NCBI RefSeq assembly: GCF_008728515.1
Contig: NC_044980.1
Span: 28,846,290 to 28,910,289, forward strand
Direction of reading: 5' to 3'
Length of the DNA stretch: 64,000 nt
From: Papio anubis
Lineage: Eukaryota > Chordata > Mammalia > Primates > Cercopithecidae
Positions 11,283 through 22,969 of the stretch are shown here, one piece after another; position 1 is the stretch's first letter, and the number at the start of each line of letters is the position of its first letter. Under the pieces are notes generated by a model, which saw only the letters and a list, made by a program, of their open reading frames with translations, was not told the DNA's origin and ran no database searches. A program made the position numbers and the translations under genes.

Positions 11283-12679
11283 TTTTTTAATTTTAACTTG
11301 TATTTTAGATTCAGGTGCTACATATGCAGGTTTGTTACATGGGTATGCTGTGTGATGCTGAGGTCTGCAGCATCATTGATTCCGTCACACAGATAGTAAG
11401 CTTAGTACACAATGGGTAGTTTCTCAATCCTAATCCATTTTCCTTTCTCCCCGTGTAGTTTTCAGTGTCTATTCCCACCTTTATGTCCATGTCTACCCAG
11501 TATTTAGCTCCCACATCTAAGTGAGAACACACTATTTTTGGCTCTCTGTTGCTGTGTTTATTTGCTTAGGATAATGGCCTCCAGTTGCACCCATGTTGTT
11601 GCAAAGACATAATTTAGTTACTTTTTAATGGGTGTGTAGTATTCCGTAGTTTATATATACCACATTTTCTTTATCCAAACCATCCCTGATGGGCACCTCA
11701 GTGGATTCAGTCTGCTATTGTGAACAGTGTGGTGATGAACACAATTTATATTTCTTTTGGGTAGAATGACTTATTTTCCTTTGGGTGCATACCCAGTAAT
11801 GACAATACTGGGTCAAATGATAGTTCTATTTTTCACTTATTTTGGGAATCTGCAAAATGCTTTTCACAGTGGTTGAACTAATTTACATTCCCACCAACAG
11901 TGTATGAGCATTTCCATTTTTCTGCAGCATTGCAAACATCTGTTATTTTTTGGTCTTTATGATAGTAGCCATTCTGATTGGTATGAGATGGCATCTCCCT
12001 GTGTTTTTGATTTGTATTTGTCTGATGATTAAGAATGTGAAGCATTTTTTCATATATTTCTTGGCTGCTTGTATGTCTTTTTTGTTTTTTTTGCAAATTT
12101 TCTTCTCAGGTCCTTTGCCCCTTTTTCATGGGATTATTTATGTTTTGCAAGGCCAATGGTATTTCCCATGTTATCTTCTAGGATTCTTATGATTTTAGGT
12201 CTTACCATTATAGCTTTCATTCATATTAAGTTAATTTTTGTATACGGTACAATTGAGGGGTCCAGTTAATTCTTCTGCATATGGCTAGTCAGTATCACAG
12301 CACCATTTATAGAACAGGGAATTTTTTCTTCATTGCTTATTTTTGTTGACTTTGTCCAAAGATCAGATGATTATAGGTATATGACTTTATTTCTGGAAGC
12401 TCTATTCTGTTCCATCAGCCTATGTGTCTACTTTTGTAGCAATATCATGCTGCTTTGATTACTGTAGCATTGTAGTGTACTTTGAAATTGGGTAGTGTAA
12501 TGCCTCCAGCTTTGTTCTTTCTGCCTTGAATTGCTTTGGTTATTCAGGCACTTTTTTATTTATATATGAATTTTACAATAGTTTTGTCTAATTCTGTGAA
12601 ATATGATTTGGTAGTTTGATAAAAATCACATTGAATCTATAGATTTCTTTGGGTAGTATGGTCATTTTAACAATATTGA

Positions 12680-12987
12680 ATTTTTATTTTTATTTTTATT
12701 TTTTTTGAGATGGAGTCTCACTCTGTCATCCAGGCTGGAGTGCAGGGGCATGATCTCGGCTCACTGCAAGCTCCACCTCCCCAGTTCAGGCCATTCTCCT
12801 GCCTCAGTCTCCTGAGTAGCTGGGACGACAGACATCCCCCACCACACTTGGCTAAATCTTTTGTATTTTCAGTAGAGACGGGTTTCACCATGTTAGCCAG
12901 GATGGTCTCGATTTCCTGACCTCGTGATCCACCCACCTTGGCCTCCCAAAATGTTGTGATTACAGGTGTGAGCCACCACGCCTGGCC
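12680..12987 (-). mobile_element. AluY-like element
   Basis: Full-length dimeric Alu in reverse orientation with a (TTTTTA)-type poly(T) tail on the left. Target-site duplication 'aacaatattga' at 12669-12679 and 12988-12998 is exact and belongs to the host L1. 'gccattctcctgcctcag' and 'ttagccaggatggtctcgat' favour AluY. Confidence 0.93.
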
Positions 12988-13162
12988 AACAATATTGATT
13001 CTTTTAATCCATGAGCATAAAATGTTGTTCCATTTGTTTGTGTTATCTATGATTTATTTCAACAGTGTTTTGAATATTCCTTGTAGAGATTTCTCACTCC
13101 CCTGATTAGACATATTCCTAGGTATTTTATTTTTGTGTGTGGTTATTGTAAATGGGATTGCA

Positions 13163-13497
13163 ATGTTTTTATTTTTTTAATTTCTGTAAGTTATTGGGGA
13201 ACAGGTGTTGTTTTCTTAGTTCTTTAGTGGTGATTTGTGAGATTTTGGTGCACCCATCACCCAAACACTGACTCAATTTGTACAAGGGACATACCTCAAT
13301 GTAATAAAAACCCTCTGTGACAAACGCACAGACAAGATAATACTGAATGGGGAAAAGTTGAAACCATTTCCTCTGAGAACTGGGACAAGACAAGGATGCC
13401 CACTCTCACCTCTTATCTCCAACATAGTACTGGAAGTCCTAGCCAGAGCAATCAGACAAGAGAAAGAAAGAAAGGGCATCCAAATTGGTAAAGAGAG
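13163..13497 (-). mobile_element. Short 5'-inverted LINE-1 (twin-primed)
   Basis: Left part (about 13168-13283) is a minus-strand L1 3' end of L1PA/L1PB type ('agttattggggaacaggt', 'gtgcacccatcacc'), preceded by a T-rich tail. The right part (about 13284-13497) is L1 ORF2 RT sequence in the plus orientation ('ggatgcccactctcacc'). An L1 with its 5' segment inverted relative to its 3' segment is the hallmark of twin priming. The host L1 is interrupted between 'gggattgc' and 'gcattcttgatttgg', giving a short imperfect duplication ('gattgca'/'gactgca'). Confidence 0.82.
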
Positions 13498-13925
13498 ACT
13501 GCATTCTTGATTTGGCTCTCAGCTTGACCATTATTGGTATACAGATATGCTGCTGATTTTTGTACAGTGATTTTGTATTCTGCAACTTTACTGAAGTTGT
13601 CTGTTCTAGGAGCCCATTGCCAGAGTCTTCAGGGTTTACTACGTATATAATCATATCCTCTTCAGAAAGATAATTCTACTTTTTTTCTATTTCAGTTCCA
13701 CATATTTCTTTATCTTTCCTGATTGATCTGCTAGGACTTCCAGTACTACGTTGAATAGGAGTGGTGAGAGTGGGCATCCTTGTCTTCTTCCTGTTCTTAA
13801 TGGGAATGCTTCCAGCTTTTGCCCATTCAGTATGATGTTGGTTGTGGGTGTGTCATAGGTAGTTGTCAAACTGAGGCATCGTCATTTAATGCTTAGTTTA
13901 TTGAGGGCTTTTAAACAATTGCTCA

Positions 13926-14792
13926 TTATGTTGATTTTAGGAATATTTTGCACATGTAAATTGTATTAACACATTTAAATGATATTTTAATAAATATTGT
14001 AATATACATGACAATTGATCTGAAGAACTCCCAGTTATAAACCTCTCCCTCCAAAAGCCTCAGTTTCAGCTAAAGATCTTTGTTGTAAGTTTGTAACATT
14101 TTGCAATTTTTTCAGTTTATTTTGATTAGTTGCAGTTCCTGTTCTTAAGCCATGTAGTCCAATAATCTAGCATAGGTAGTGATTTTAAAAGAAGCAATAA
14201 TAGTTCCGTGTTCATAAAGATGAAGAAACAGAATTTGTTTTACTCCAGAGCTGTCAATATATGTGGAAATCATTCTGTAAGCTTTGCAGAGTTTATTATT
14301 TTATAAACATATTTTCATATTGTTTTTATTTATTTTGGGAAATGTTATCACTGTAAGTAAAATGTATACTTATCAATTTCTCATTTTTCTTTCATTATAT
14401 ATACATCATTATTTTACTCTTTATTTAATTTCTAATTTATTTTCTTACTTGATTATAGATATGGAGTTCAGTAAAGACAGTGCTCATTTTCTACATTTTC
14501 TTTAATAGCTGCTATTATTATTCTTTTCATCCCATGATTATTTGGAAAAAAAAGTGCGAAGTAGAAGAGGGAAAATTACAAATGATCCTATCTCTAGGTA
14601 TCAAATTCATGAGGTACAAGAATAGTCTCATGCCATGTCAGTGCTCTAGCCTTTACGTTACATCATCCAAAGCCAGGTAAGCAGAGACATGAGGGAAGAA
14701 ATTTCCAGTCTAAAACATAATAGGAATAAAAGACTCAAAAAGGAAATAAAGTTGGTTATATCAACACATAAGGAGCATTTTATTGGAGCTAG
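13926..14792. other. Unassigned sequence
   Basis: About 870 bp of AT-rich sequence with no recognised repeat. Frames up to 73 codons here are hydrophobic products of T-rich DNA and have no family resemblance I can name. Confidence 0.5.
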
Positions 14793-14807
14793 AAAATGGC
14801 TAGTGAG

Positions 14808-15139
14808 GGCCGGGCGCAGTGGCTCATGCCTATAATCCCAGCACTTTGAGAGGCCGAGGGGGGCGGATCACAAGGTCAAGAGTTCGAGACGAGACTGGGC
14901 AAGATGGTGAAACCCTGTCTTTACTAAAAATAAATAAATACATAAAAATAAATAATTACAAAAATTAGCTGGGAGTAGTGGTGGGCCTCTGTAGTTCCAG
15001 CTACTCATGAGGCTGAGGCAGGAGAATCGCTTCAACCCTGCAGGCTGAGGTTGCAGAGATCCAAGATTGCGCCACTGCACTCCAGCCTGGGCGACAGAGC
15101 AAAACTCCGTTGCACACACACACACACACACACACGCAA
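14808..15139 (+). mobile_element. AluS with CA-repeat tail
   Basis: Full-length Alu starting 'ggccgggcgcagtggctc'. The linker is expanded to A-rich '(aaat/aata)n' at 14928-14958. The 3' tail is a (CA)n run (15114-15135) instead of poly(A). Flanking duplication 'aaatggcyagtgag' at 14794-14807 and 15143-15156, one mismatch. Confidence 0.93.
15114..15135 (+). repeat. (CA)n microsatellite in Alu tail
   Basis: About eleven CA units directly following '-aaaactccgttg', where the Alu poly(A) tail should be. The microsatellite was born from, or replaced, the tail. Confidence 0.9.
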
Positions 15140-15251
15140 AGCAAATGGCCAGTGAGGAAGATTTTCTCGAGGTTGAAATAAGCCTATTCAATGTAGAGGT
15201 TTGAAGACCCTGCTAAGCCGATTGGTTTTTCTTGAATTAAAACAAGAAACA

Positions 15252-15700
15252 CTGTATAAAGCAAACTAAGTCAGGCACAGAAAAATAAATGCCACATGTT
15301 CACTCTTACATGTGGAGACTAAAAAAAGATTTTGTTTCACAAAATTGGAGAGTAGAATTATGTCTATGGAGGATGAGAAAGGTAGTGAGGAGGGGAGGAT
15401 AGAGAGAGGCTGGTAAGCAAATACAAAATTACAGCTAGATAGGAGGAGTAAGTTCTAATGTTCTATAACATTGTGGGTTGAATATAGTTAACCATAATTT
15501 ATTGTTTATGTTTAAAAACTAAAAGAGAAAATTTTATATGTTCCCAGCCCACACAAAATAATAAATGTTTGAAGTTATAGATTTTCTAATTACCCTGATA
15601 TGATCTTTAAATATTGCATTGATATATCGTAATATATCTCTGTATCCCATAAATACATACAACTATTACGGGTCAACAACAAAAAAAAATGAAACACATG
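15252..15700 (+). mobile_element. L1M 3' end
   Basis: 5'-truncated L1 3' UTR of L1MA/L1MB type: 'agtcaggcacagaaaaata', 'aaaattacagctagatagg', 'gtatcccataaatacatac', then '-gggtcaac' and an A tail. About 450 bp. Confidence 0.88.
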
Positions 15701-16455
15701 AGAATAAAGTGGTATTTTGAGTAGATTTTTAACAAAGAAAGTTATATCTGCTTTTCATTATGCCAGAAACCTGTAGTTATCATTTAAACCAAGTCCTGCC
15801 AGCTCTTCCTGCTAAAATTGAGGTAGATGATGTGACACGTTGCCAATACTATTAAACTAATATGAGCTATCATCACTATGAATCAGACAGCTGGAAAAGC
15901 CAACTGGTCTCTCTTTTGTAACCTTCAAGAAGAAGAAGCAAACGTAAGTTTTTAAAAATGTAATTCACGCTGTCATAAAACAAAGCCACTAAGAACAAAT
16001 CTTTAAAATTGTTCATCACATTTTCCCCAAATTGTGAAGAAATCCAATTAGATCCCTTGTATCAGCATAAAAAAAAAGTTAAAAAAACAAAAGCCAAAAC
16101 AACTGGCAAAAATAAATTGAGAAAAAAATGAGTATAGCAGCTATCATATATCTAAGTACTTTTTCAGTGCACATTATATTTCCTACACACTCATACACAT
16201 ATGGAAGTTTTTTCTAGAATGTAACTTATTTTTAACCTATTGTGTTATTATGGATTTCAAGCTTTTTACAAAAATAACAAAAAATTGTCTGCCAGAGACA
16301 TCATGATATGACTTACTTCTCTAGCATTACGAAAAGCCATTGATGACACTGACCTCCACAGTTACCGCCTCACTAGATTCTACCATGATCCACTACACGA
16401 AGGTTCTTTCTTGCACAAGAAAAATTCCCACTTGGCCATTATATAAAACATGCAC
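15701..16455. other. Unassigned sequence
   Basis: No repeat or gene recognised. Contains A-rich patches near 16065-16130. Confidence 0.45.
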
Positions 16456-16547
16456 TGGGTGGGCGCTGTGGCTCATGCCTCTAATCCCAGCACTTTGGGA
16501 GGCCTAGATGGGCGGATCATGAGATCTGAAGTTTGACACCAGCCTGG
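16456..16547 (+). mobile_element. 3'-truncated Alu fragment
   Basis: Only the first ~90 bp of an Alu left arm: 'gtggctcatgcctctaatcc' to 'gacaccagcctgg'. No poly(A) tail, linker or right arm, and I see no flanking duplication. Confidence 0.85.
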
Positions 16548-16800
16548 ATACTGGGTACTAAGGGTGGATAGTACATTTTTTCCTGTACATAAGTACTTAC
16601 GATAAAGTTTACTTTGTAAATTAGGCACAAATACAATTATAGCAATATACTGTAATAAAAGTTGTGAGAATATGGTCTCTTTCTCACTTTCTCTCTCTCT
16701 CTGTCAAAATATCTATTGTTCATTTAATATATTTGGACCTCTATTGATGAGTAACTGAAACTGCAGAAAAGAAAACCATGATTGAGTAGGGAAACTACCA
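16548..16800 (+). mobile_element. Possible Tigger-like DNA transposon relic
   Basis: Sequence such as 'gtaaattaggcacaaatac', 'caatatactgtaataaaag' and the terminal 'aactgaaactgcagaaaag...gggaaactacca' reminds me of a dispersed pogo/Tigger-type element ending '-ggggactactg'. Recalled by eye, so tentative. It abuts the truncated Alu. Confidence 0.4.
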
Positions 16801-17204
16801 TATATATAATACAAAATAGAAATATGTGTTTATATATATATAAATGAAATAAACACAGAATAATAATATACAATCCAAGAAACACATGATAAATACTTGT
16901 TACAGATATGCAAATATAATCAATCAATCAATAATACTTATAATCCATAAAAGTATGGGAAATCCCAACATGTAAATGGTTATTTCTTTTAAATTAAACA
17001 TTTTACACATAAAAGTAAAAACTGTGAAGTAAAAAATTTTTAATGTGCTTAATAATGGAATGGAAATGAGAAAGATAGTAAGTTTGGATTTATCTGCAGT
17101 CTTAAGAAATCCATCAAAACTAAACAGAATTTTAAAAGTGATTATGGCATTGTCATAGTCAAATAACTGAAAACAGCAGTTTATTTTAAAACTTCTAAGT
17201 GCCA
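16801..17204. other. Unassigned AT-rich sequence
   Basis: TA-rich run at 16800-16845 and a (CAAT)n stretch at 16918-16931. Nothing else recognised. Confidence 0.4.
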
Positions 17205-17837
17205 AACAGAAATAATATGTTATAAATAGGGAAATAAATTTTCAGTGGTTAAAGACTTCTTATCAGAAATAATAGAGGGCAGAAAACAATTAAAAATAAA
17301 TTTAAAAAATATCCAAACAGAATTTTATCTGTATTATCCAAATATTTCTCAAAAATAAAGGAAAAATGAAAAAGGTTTTTAATAAAACACAACTATAAGC
17401 AATTGTTACCAGCAGACCAAACAATTCTAGAAGAAGTTCTTTATGAAGAAGAAAAATGACATTAGAAAAACATGAAGAGTACCAGAAATGGTATATGTGT
17501 GAGTAAATATAAAATACATTGTTTCCTTTTGATTATTTATGAGTATTGTCTTATGGGAGTTGCACTGCATACAGAGTTAATTCATACAACAAGCATGGAT
17601 GAAAGACAATAATTAGAAGAAACTATCTAAAATTTCTAGATCTTATGTGAGTGGGATTATTGATTCCAAATAAACTATGAAAAGTTAAGTATATATAGTC
17701 ATTCTCTCACATAAACAGCTATGTAATAATACAATAAAATATACCTGAAAATCTAAGAAATGAAATATCAATTGAGAGATAAACACTAACTATAGGACCC
17801 AGCTATTTCAGCTATTCCACTCCAATATATTTATGAG

Positions 17838-18163
17838 TTTTTGTTTGTTTGTTTGTTTGTTTTGTGTGTGTATTGTTTGTTTCGAGACTGACTCTCATGC
17901 TGTCACCCAGGCTGGAGTGCAGTGTCTCAATCTCAGCTCGCTACAAACTCTGCTTCCCTGGTTCAAGAGATTCTGGCGCCTCCGCCTCCCGAAGAGCTGG
18001 AATTACAGGCATGTGCCACCAAGCCTGGCTAATTTTTGTATTTTTAGTAGAGATAAAGTTTCACCATGTTGCCCAGGCTGGTCTCTTTCCTGACCTCAAG
18101 TGATCCACCCACTTCAGCCTCCCCTAGTGCTGGGATTACAGGTGTGATCCAAAGCACCCGACC
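17838..18163 (-). mobile_element. AluS/J element
   Basis: Reverse-oriented Alu with a (TTTG)n plus GT tail at 17838-17880. Imperfect flanking duplication 'ccaatatatttatgag' / 'tcaatgtattcacataag' in L1 sequence. Diverged copy ('ggcgcctccgcctcccgaag'). Confidence 0.9.
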
Positions 18164-18367
18164 TCAATGTATTCACATAAGAGAAATAAAAACATATGCC
18201 TCACACAAAGACTTGCATGGTTTTATTTGTAAAATTATTTAGATTGTTTTATTAACAATCACAAAATTGGAAGAAACTCCAACATCCATCCACAGGTGAA
18301 TGTATATACAGAATGAGATATATACATACAATGGAACACTATTCAAAAAAAAAAAAAAAAACCTCTA

Positions 18368-18677
18368 GGCTGGGCGCGGTGGCTCACGCCTGTAATCCCA
18401 GCACTTTGAGAAGCCGAGGCAGGCCAATCACCTGAGGTCAGGAGTTCGAGACCAGCCTGAGTAACATGGCAATACCCCGTCTCTACTAAAAATACAAAAA
18501 TTAGTCCGGCATGGTAGTGGGTGCCTGTAATCCCAACTACTCAGGAGGCTGAGGCAGGAGAGTCGCATGAACCCAGGAGGTAGAGGTTGCAATGAGTTGA
18601 GATTGCGCCACTCCACTCCAGCCTGGGTGAAAGAGTGAACACTGTCCCAAACAAACAAAACAACAACAACAACAAAA
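18368..18677 (+). mobile_element. AluSx-like element
   Basis: Full-length Alu beginning 'ggctgggcgcggtggctc', ending in a (CAAA/CAA)n tail (18651-18677). A pure A run of about 18 (18342-18361) lies just before it in host sequence. Confidence 0.93.
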
Positions 18678-18929
18678 CAATCTATGCGTAAATACAACTT
18701 CATGAATGGATCTCAGAATCATAATGTAGAGTGCAAGAAGCCAGACACAAAAGAGTATATAAGATATGGCCCTCTTTATATGTGATTCTAGGAAATTCAA
18801 ACTATTCTATAACGACAATGCACTCATAAGACTGATACAAACAAAATTAATGTAGTAAAGTACCAATATAATGAATGAAAAAGTAAAAAACTATAAAAAT
18901 AAAAATATTAGAAAAATAAGCGGGCGAGA

Positions 18930-19200
18930 ATATAAAACTTTTTCGTAAGAAAATTGACATCGTGAATGAAATGGACAAATTTCTCAAAAAAAGTATTACA
19001 GGATAATAAAAATATTTCTCAATAGTTTTATTTCTATTTGGAAATAGGAAATAGATGTTATTATTGACACCCTTTTAAATTAAAACAAAAGCAAAAACAA
19101 ATAATAAGTCAAGATAACTTCAGAGAGGAAGAAAACAGGGTGTACTTCCAATGTATTCTTATGAGGCCAGAGTAAAGGAAACTTCACAAGGACACTACTA
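18930..19200 (+). mobile_element. Possible L1 ORF2 fragment
   Basis: Words such as 'gaaatggacaaatttctc' and 'ttatgaggccagagtaaag...aaggacactact' echo the L1 ORF2 segment before the RT core. Strongly diverged and partial, so tentative. Confidence 0.4.
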
Positions 19201-19202
19201 AT

Positions 19203-19261
19203 CACACACACATACACACACACATACACACACACACACACACACATACACAGAGAGAGAG
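19203..19261. repeat. (CA)n/(GA)n microsatellite
   Basis: Imperfect (CA)n with TA interruptions followed by a short (GA)n. Short reading frames over it are repeat artefacts. Confidence 0.95.
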
Positions 19262-20673
19262 AAACCATGTGTGAACTGACAATAATTGTATAGTAATTGT
19301 ATTGTGTGGTAACTTACCACAAACCATAATGTTTTCCAGATGTGTCTTAGTTCACCAACATTTGGGAATATTGCCTGCTGTTCATACTCAGATATTTGCA
19401 AAAATACTGCTTTATGTTTACGTTAAGCTGACATGAGAGCCAGTAATCTTTCATAAATATGATTTTAGCCCCTAGTCAATCTGTATTACATTATTTAATT
19501 CTGGGCAAAATATTGCTAACATTAAAAATTCTAGAATTCTCTAGTCTCTGCATTAATAGAATAGCCCTGAGTCCCAAGAGAATTTGCTATATGTTTATTT
19601 GTAGATTTCATTGACTGCAGCCTGCAATTGAAATCAAAGTTATAATTCTTAAACTTTTCACAATGTTATTTATGGTAACTCACCCTTATCTAAATTCATG
19701 GAAAGTAATGCAACGTGGCTAATGGATTTTAACAAATGCCCAAATTTTACATGCTTGAAAATTAACACCATGACAAAAAAAAAGGATTATGGTAAGTCTT
19801 TCACTATTTTATTATTAAGTGGTCCTAGTTACTGGTAGTTATATTGACCTCTCTGACAGGAACATCGAGGGAAATGTTTTATTAATGATTGAAGAGCACT
19901 TTGAAAATGTAAAGTGCCACATAAATGCTAAATTAGTCCTGACATAAGGAACTAGACAATACCAGCTGTCCTGGCAATAAATGTCAGCTCATAAGATTAT
20001 TTCTGGAAAGTAACTAGTACCTAATCTCTGTCCTTTCTGCCTTTTGAGGAGACTGATGATGTATTACTCAGTAAAATTCGATAAACTTTAATGGCTTTCT
20101 GTTACTTTAGAGTACTTAATAAGATCAAAACAATGTTAAATAAACAATCGAAGAAGAAAAAAATACCACCAAGATTTTTAAAAATGTGAAATTTTTAAAA
20201 TAGAGCAAAAAATTAAATCAAGTATTATGATATGAAGAGACCAAGGTATTATGTCCAATTAAATGTATACTTAATTATGAAGAAGATATGAAGATGATGA
20301 AAATTGTGATTAAACATGACATATATGCATGTCCCAAATCTCGTTTCACTGAAATGAAAATGAAAATGAATAAAAGATATAAACTTACAACAGAATAAAA
20401 AAGGTTGCCATTGGTCTCACTTGTTGAAAGACTTGAAAATGATTCAGAAAAAAATTGGACAGGGTTATGTTGACGAAATATACAGCAGAGGGTTGCAAAA
20501 AGGCAGACTAATTTTCAAGTCCAGCTGGAAAAACAGTGAGAGACTCTGGACCCAAAACAACAAATATTATCCTTGAGAATGAATAAGAAGTGCCATTGCA
20601 GACCAACTAGGTAAAAACTGTCTTTCTGTGTGCAGAACATAGGAACACAAGTGTTTATTCCCTGGCAGAGAGG
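19262..20673. other. Unassigned sequence with a possible MIR/L2 scrap
   Basis: About 1.4 kb without young repeats. Around 19885-19935, 'agcactttgaaaatgtaaag' followed by 'cataaatgctaaatt' is reminiscent of the 3' ends of MIR/L2 elements (weak). No ORF of note. Confidence 0.4.
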
Positions 20674-20674
20674 G

Positions 20675-20706
<32 letters not shown>

Positions 20707-20732
20707 TTGTGTGTGTGTGTGTGTGTGTGTGT
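20674..20732. repeat. (GT)n microsatellite
   Basis: Two (GT)n blocks of about 13-14 units separated by 'atgttt'. Both strands give Cys/Val or Thr/His-rich frames that are artefacts. Confidence 0.95.
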
Positions 20733-21126
20733 AGTGGAGGGAAGACAAAGAGCATGTTGTATGGAGGAGCAGCAATTATATTACTTAGTGTGGATGTGGT
20801 ACCTTATATATATTCTTTTTTATTTTCCAAATGTTGGGGGCCCTAGTGTGATAATGAACCCTTCATTCATTCATTCATAAATGCAAATAATACCAATTGA
20901 CATAAAACGTGCTCAGGCTTTCTGGTAAGAGTGTAACTCAGAAAACAACTTTTTAGACAGACAGAGAGATATACATAGGGCAAAGAAAAGGTACATAACT
21001 ACCAAGTTCTTCTTTCTGAAGGACTACTGTTGTTATCAAAAGAATTAACCAGAAGAGAAGAAACCACAAAAATAAGGAACAGAAAACAAACAATGGCAAG
21101 ATAAAAATACAATGCTTTAAGAAATT
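20733..21126. other. Unassigned sequence
   Basis: Contains a (CATT)4 run at 20861-20877. No gene or repeat family recognised. Confidence 0.45.
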
Positions 21127-22795
21127 AAATGCATGTCTTCTTTTAAAAAGTGACTGTTCATGTCCTTTGCCCACGTTTTTTGGGGTTGTTTCTTGTAAAT
21201 TTGTTTATGCTCTTTATATATACTGGGCATTACCTTTTTGGATGCAGACTTTCCAAAATTTTTCTCCCATTCTGTAGATTGCCTCTTTATTCTGTTGATT
21301 GTTGATAGTTTATTTTGCTGTGCAGGCTCTTAAGTTTAATTACATTACATCTGTCAATTTTTGCTCTTGTTGAAATTGCTTTTGGCAATTTGTCAGGAAA
21401 TCATTGCCCATGCCTATATTCTGAATGGTACAGCCTAGGTTGTCTTTCAGAGATTTTATAGTTTTGGGTTCTACATTTAAATATTTAATCCATATTGACT
21501 TAGTTTTTGTATGTGGTGTAAGGAAGGGGTTCAGTTTCAATCTTCTGCATTTGGCAAGTCAGTTATCCCAGAACTATTAATTGAATAGGGAATCTTTTCC
21601 CATTGCTTGTTTTGGTCAGGTTTCTTGAAAAGCAGATTATTGTAGGTATGTGGTCTTATTTCTGGGTTCTCTATTCTGCTCCATTGGTCTATGTGTCAGT
21701 TCTTGTAACAGTACCATGCTGTTTTGATTATTGTAGTCCAGTAGTATAGTTTGAAGTCAGGTAGTATGATACTTCCAGCTTTGTTCTTTTTGCTTTGGAT
21801 TCCCTTGGTTCTTCAGGCTCTTTTTTGGTTCCATATAAATTTTAAAATAGTTGTTTCTAGTTCTGTGAATAATGTCAATGGGAATAACATTGTATCTATA
21901 AATTACTTTGGCTAGTACTGTCATTTTAACAATAACCATAAGTACACATACAGACACTTTTCAAAAGAAGACATGCGTGTGGGCAACAATCACGTGAAAT
22001 AAAGCTCAACATCACTGATCATAAGAGATCATTAGAGAAATGCGAATCAAAAACCACAATGAGATATCTCACACCACTCAGACTATTTTTAAAAAGTCAA
22101 AAAAATTATAGATGCTGGTGAGTTTGTGGAGAAAAAGAAATGCTTATACACTGTTGGTGGGAGTGTAAATTAGTTTAGCCATGGTGGAAAACAGTGTGGA
22201 GATTCCTCAAAGACCTGAAGACAGAAATACTATTTTACACAGCCATCTTGTTACTGAGCATATACTCAAAGGAATATAAATTACTCTATTATAGAGATAC
22301 ATGTACACATATATTCATTGTAGTAAAGTTACAATAGAAAAGACATAGAATCAACCTAAATTCCCATCAATGAAAGACTGGAAAAGAAAATGTGGTACAC
22401 ATACACCACGGAATACTATGTAGCCACAGGAAAGAATGAGATCATGCCCTTTGCAGGAATATGGAGGGAGCTGGAGGCCATTATCCTTAGCAAACTAACA
22501 CAGGTACGGAAAACCAAATACCACATATTATCAATTATAAGTGGGAGCTAAATGATGAGAACACATGGACACATAGGGGGAACAACCCACACTGGGGCCT
22601 TTCAGAGGGTGGAGGGTGGGAGGAGGGAGAATATCAACAAAAGCAGTTAACGGTTACTAGGCTTAATACCTGGGTGATGAAATAATTTATACAACAATCC
22701 CCCATGACACAAGTTTACCAATGTAACAAACCTGTACTTGTACCACTGAACTTAAAATAAAAATTAAAAAAGAATAAAAAATAAAACAAAAAATA
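21127..22795 (+). mobile_element. 5'-inverted L1PA element
   Basis: Two arms of one insertion. 21127-21943 is L1 ORF2 in minus orientation: 'tgttcatgtcctttgcccac' through 'gtcattttaacaataacc'. 21944-22745 is the adjoining ORF2 end and 3' UTR in plus orientation: 'aaaagaagacatgcg', 'tgtggtacacatacaccac', 'gaacacatggacacatag', 'gtaacaaacctgtac', followed by an A-rich tail to about 22795. The arms are neighbours in L1 coordinates and overlap by about 25 bp, so the words at 21133-21157 and 21949-21973 are inverted copies. Textbook twin-priming product. Not coding. Confidence 0.9.
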
Positions 22796-22856
22796 AAGAT
22801 AATGTTTGAGGAGGGCCATGGTGGGAAAAAATTTAAAATAGGATAAGAATAAAATT

Positions 22857-22968
22857 TTTTTTTATTATTATTATTATACTTTAAGTTCTAGGGTACATAT
22901 GCATAGCGTGCAGGTTTGTTACATATGTATACTTGTGCCATGTTGCTGTGCTGCACCTATCAACTCGT
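22857..22968 (-). mobile_element. Short L1PA 3' end
   Basis: About 110 bp of an L1PA tail in reverse: T run with (ATT)n, 'ctttaagttctagggtacat', 'gcaggtttgttacat', 'gcacctatcaactcgtcat'. Possible duplication 'ataaaatt' at 22850-22857 and 22969-22976. Confidence 0.9.
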
Positions 22969-22969
22969 C

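Larger units (their letters stand above)
11283..13925 (-). mobile_element. 5'-truncated LINE-1 (L1PB/L1MA age), interrupted twice
   Basis: Reads on the minus strand from an L1 3' end ('gtaacaaacctgcatatg') back into the ORF2 reverse-transcriptase domain at about 13925. A 60-codon open piece at 13869-13687 contains 'NIILNGQKLEAFPLRTG' and 'RQGCPLSPLLFNVVLEVL', the RT-domain block around the L1 RQGCPLSP motif. An AluY sits at 12680-12987 and a short 5'-inverted L1 at about 13163-13497. The host reads continuously across both when they are removed. The frame is otherwise full of stops. Confidence 0.9.
17205..18830 (+). mobile_element. Old L1M relic, internally deleted, split by two Alus
   Basis: 17205-17510 resembles the 3' part of L1M ORF1: 'aagacttcttatcagaaataa', 'aaaaataaaggaaaaatga', 'gttaccagcagacc', 'ctagaagaagttctt'. 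From 17785 the sequence is the ORF2 C-terminal end and 3' UTR: 'gaaataaaaacatatgcc', 'aatggaacactattca', 'agccagacacaaaagag'. Most of ORF2 is missing; 17511-17784 is unclear. Two Alus, one per strand, sit in the 3' part. Heavily diverged. Confidence 0.7.

Noticed and set aside
20515..20880. Thr/His-rich and Cys/Val-rich frames
   Set aside because: Translations of the (GT)n/(CA)n microsatellite.
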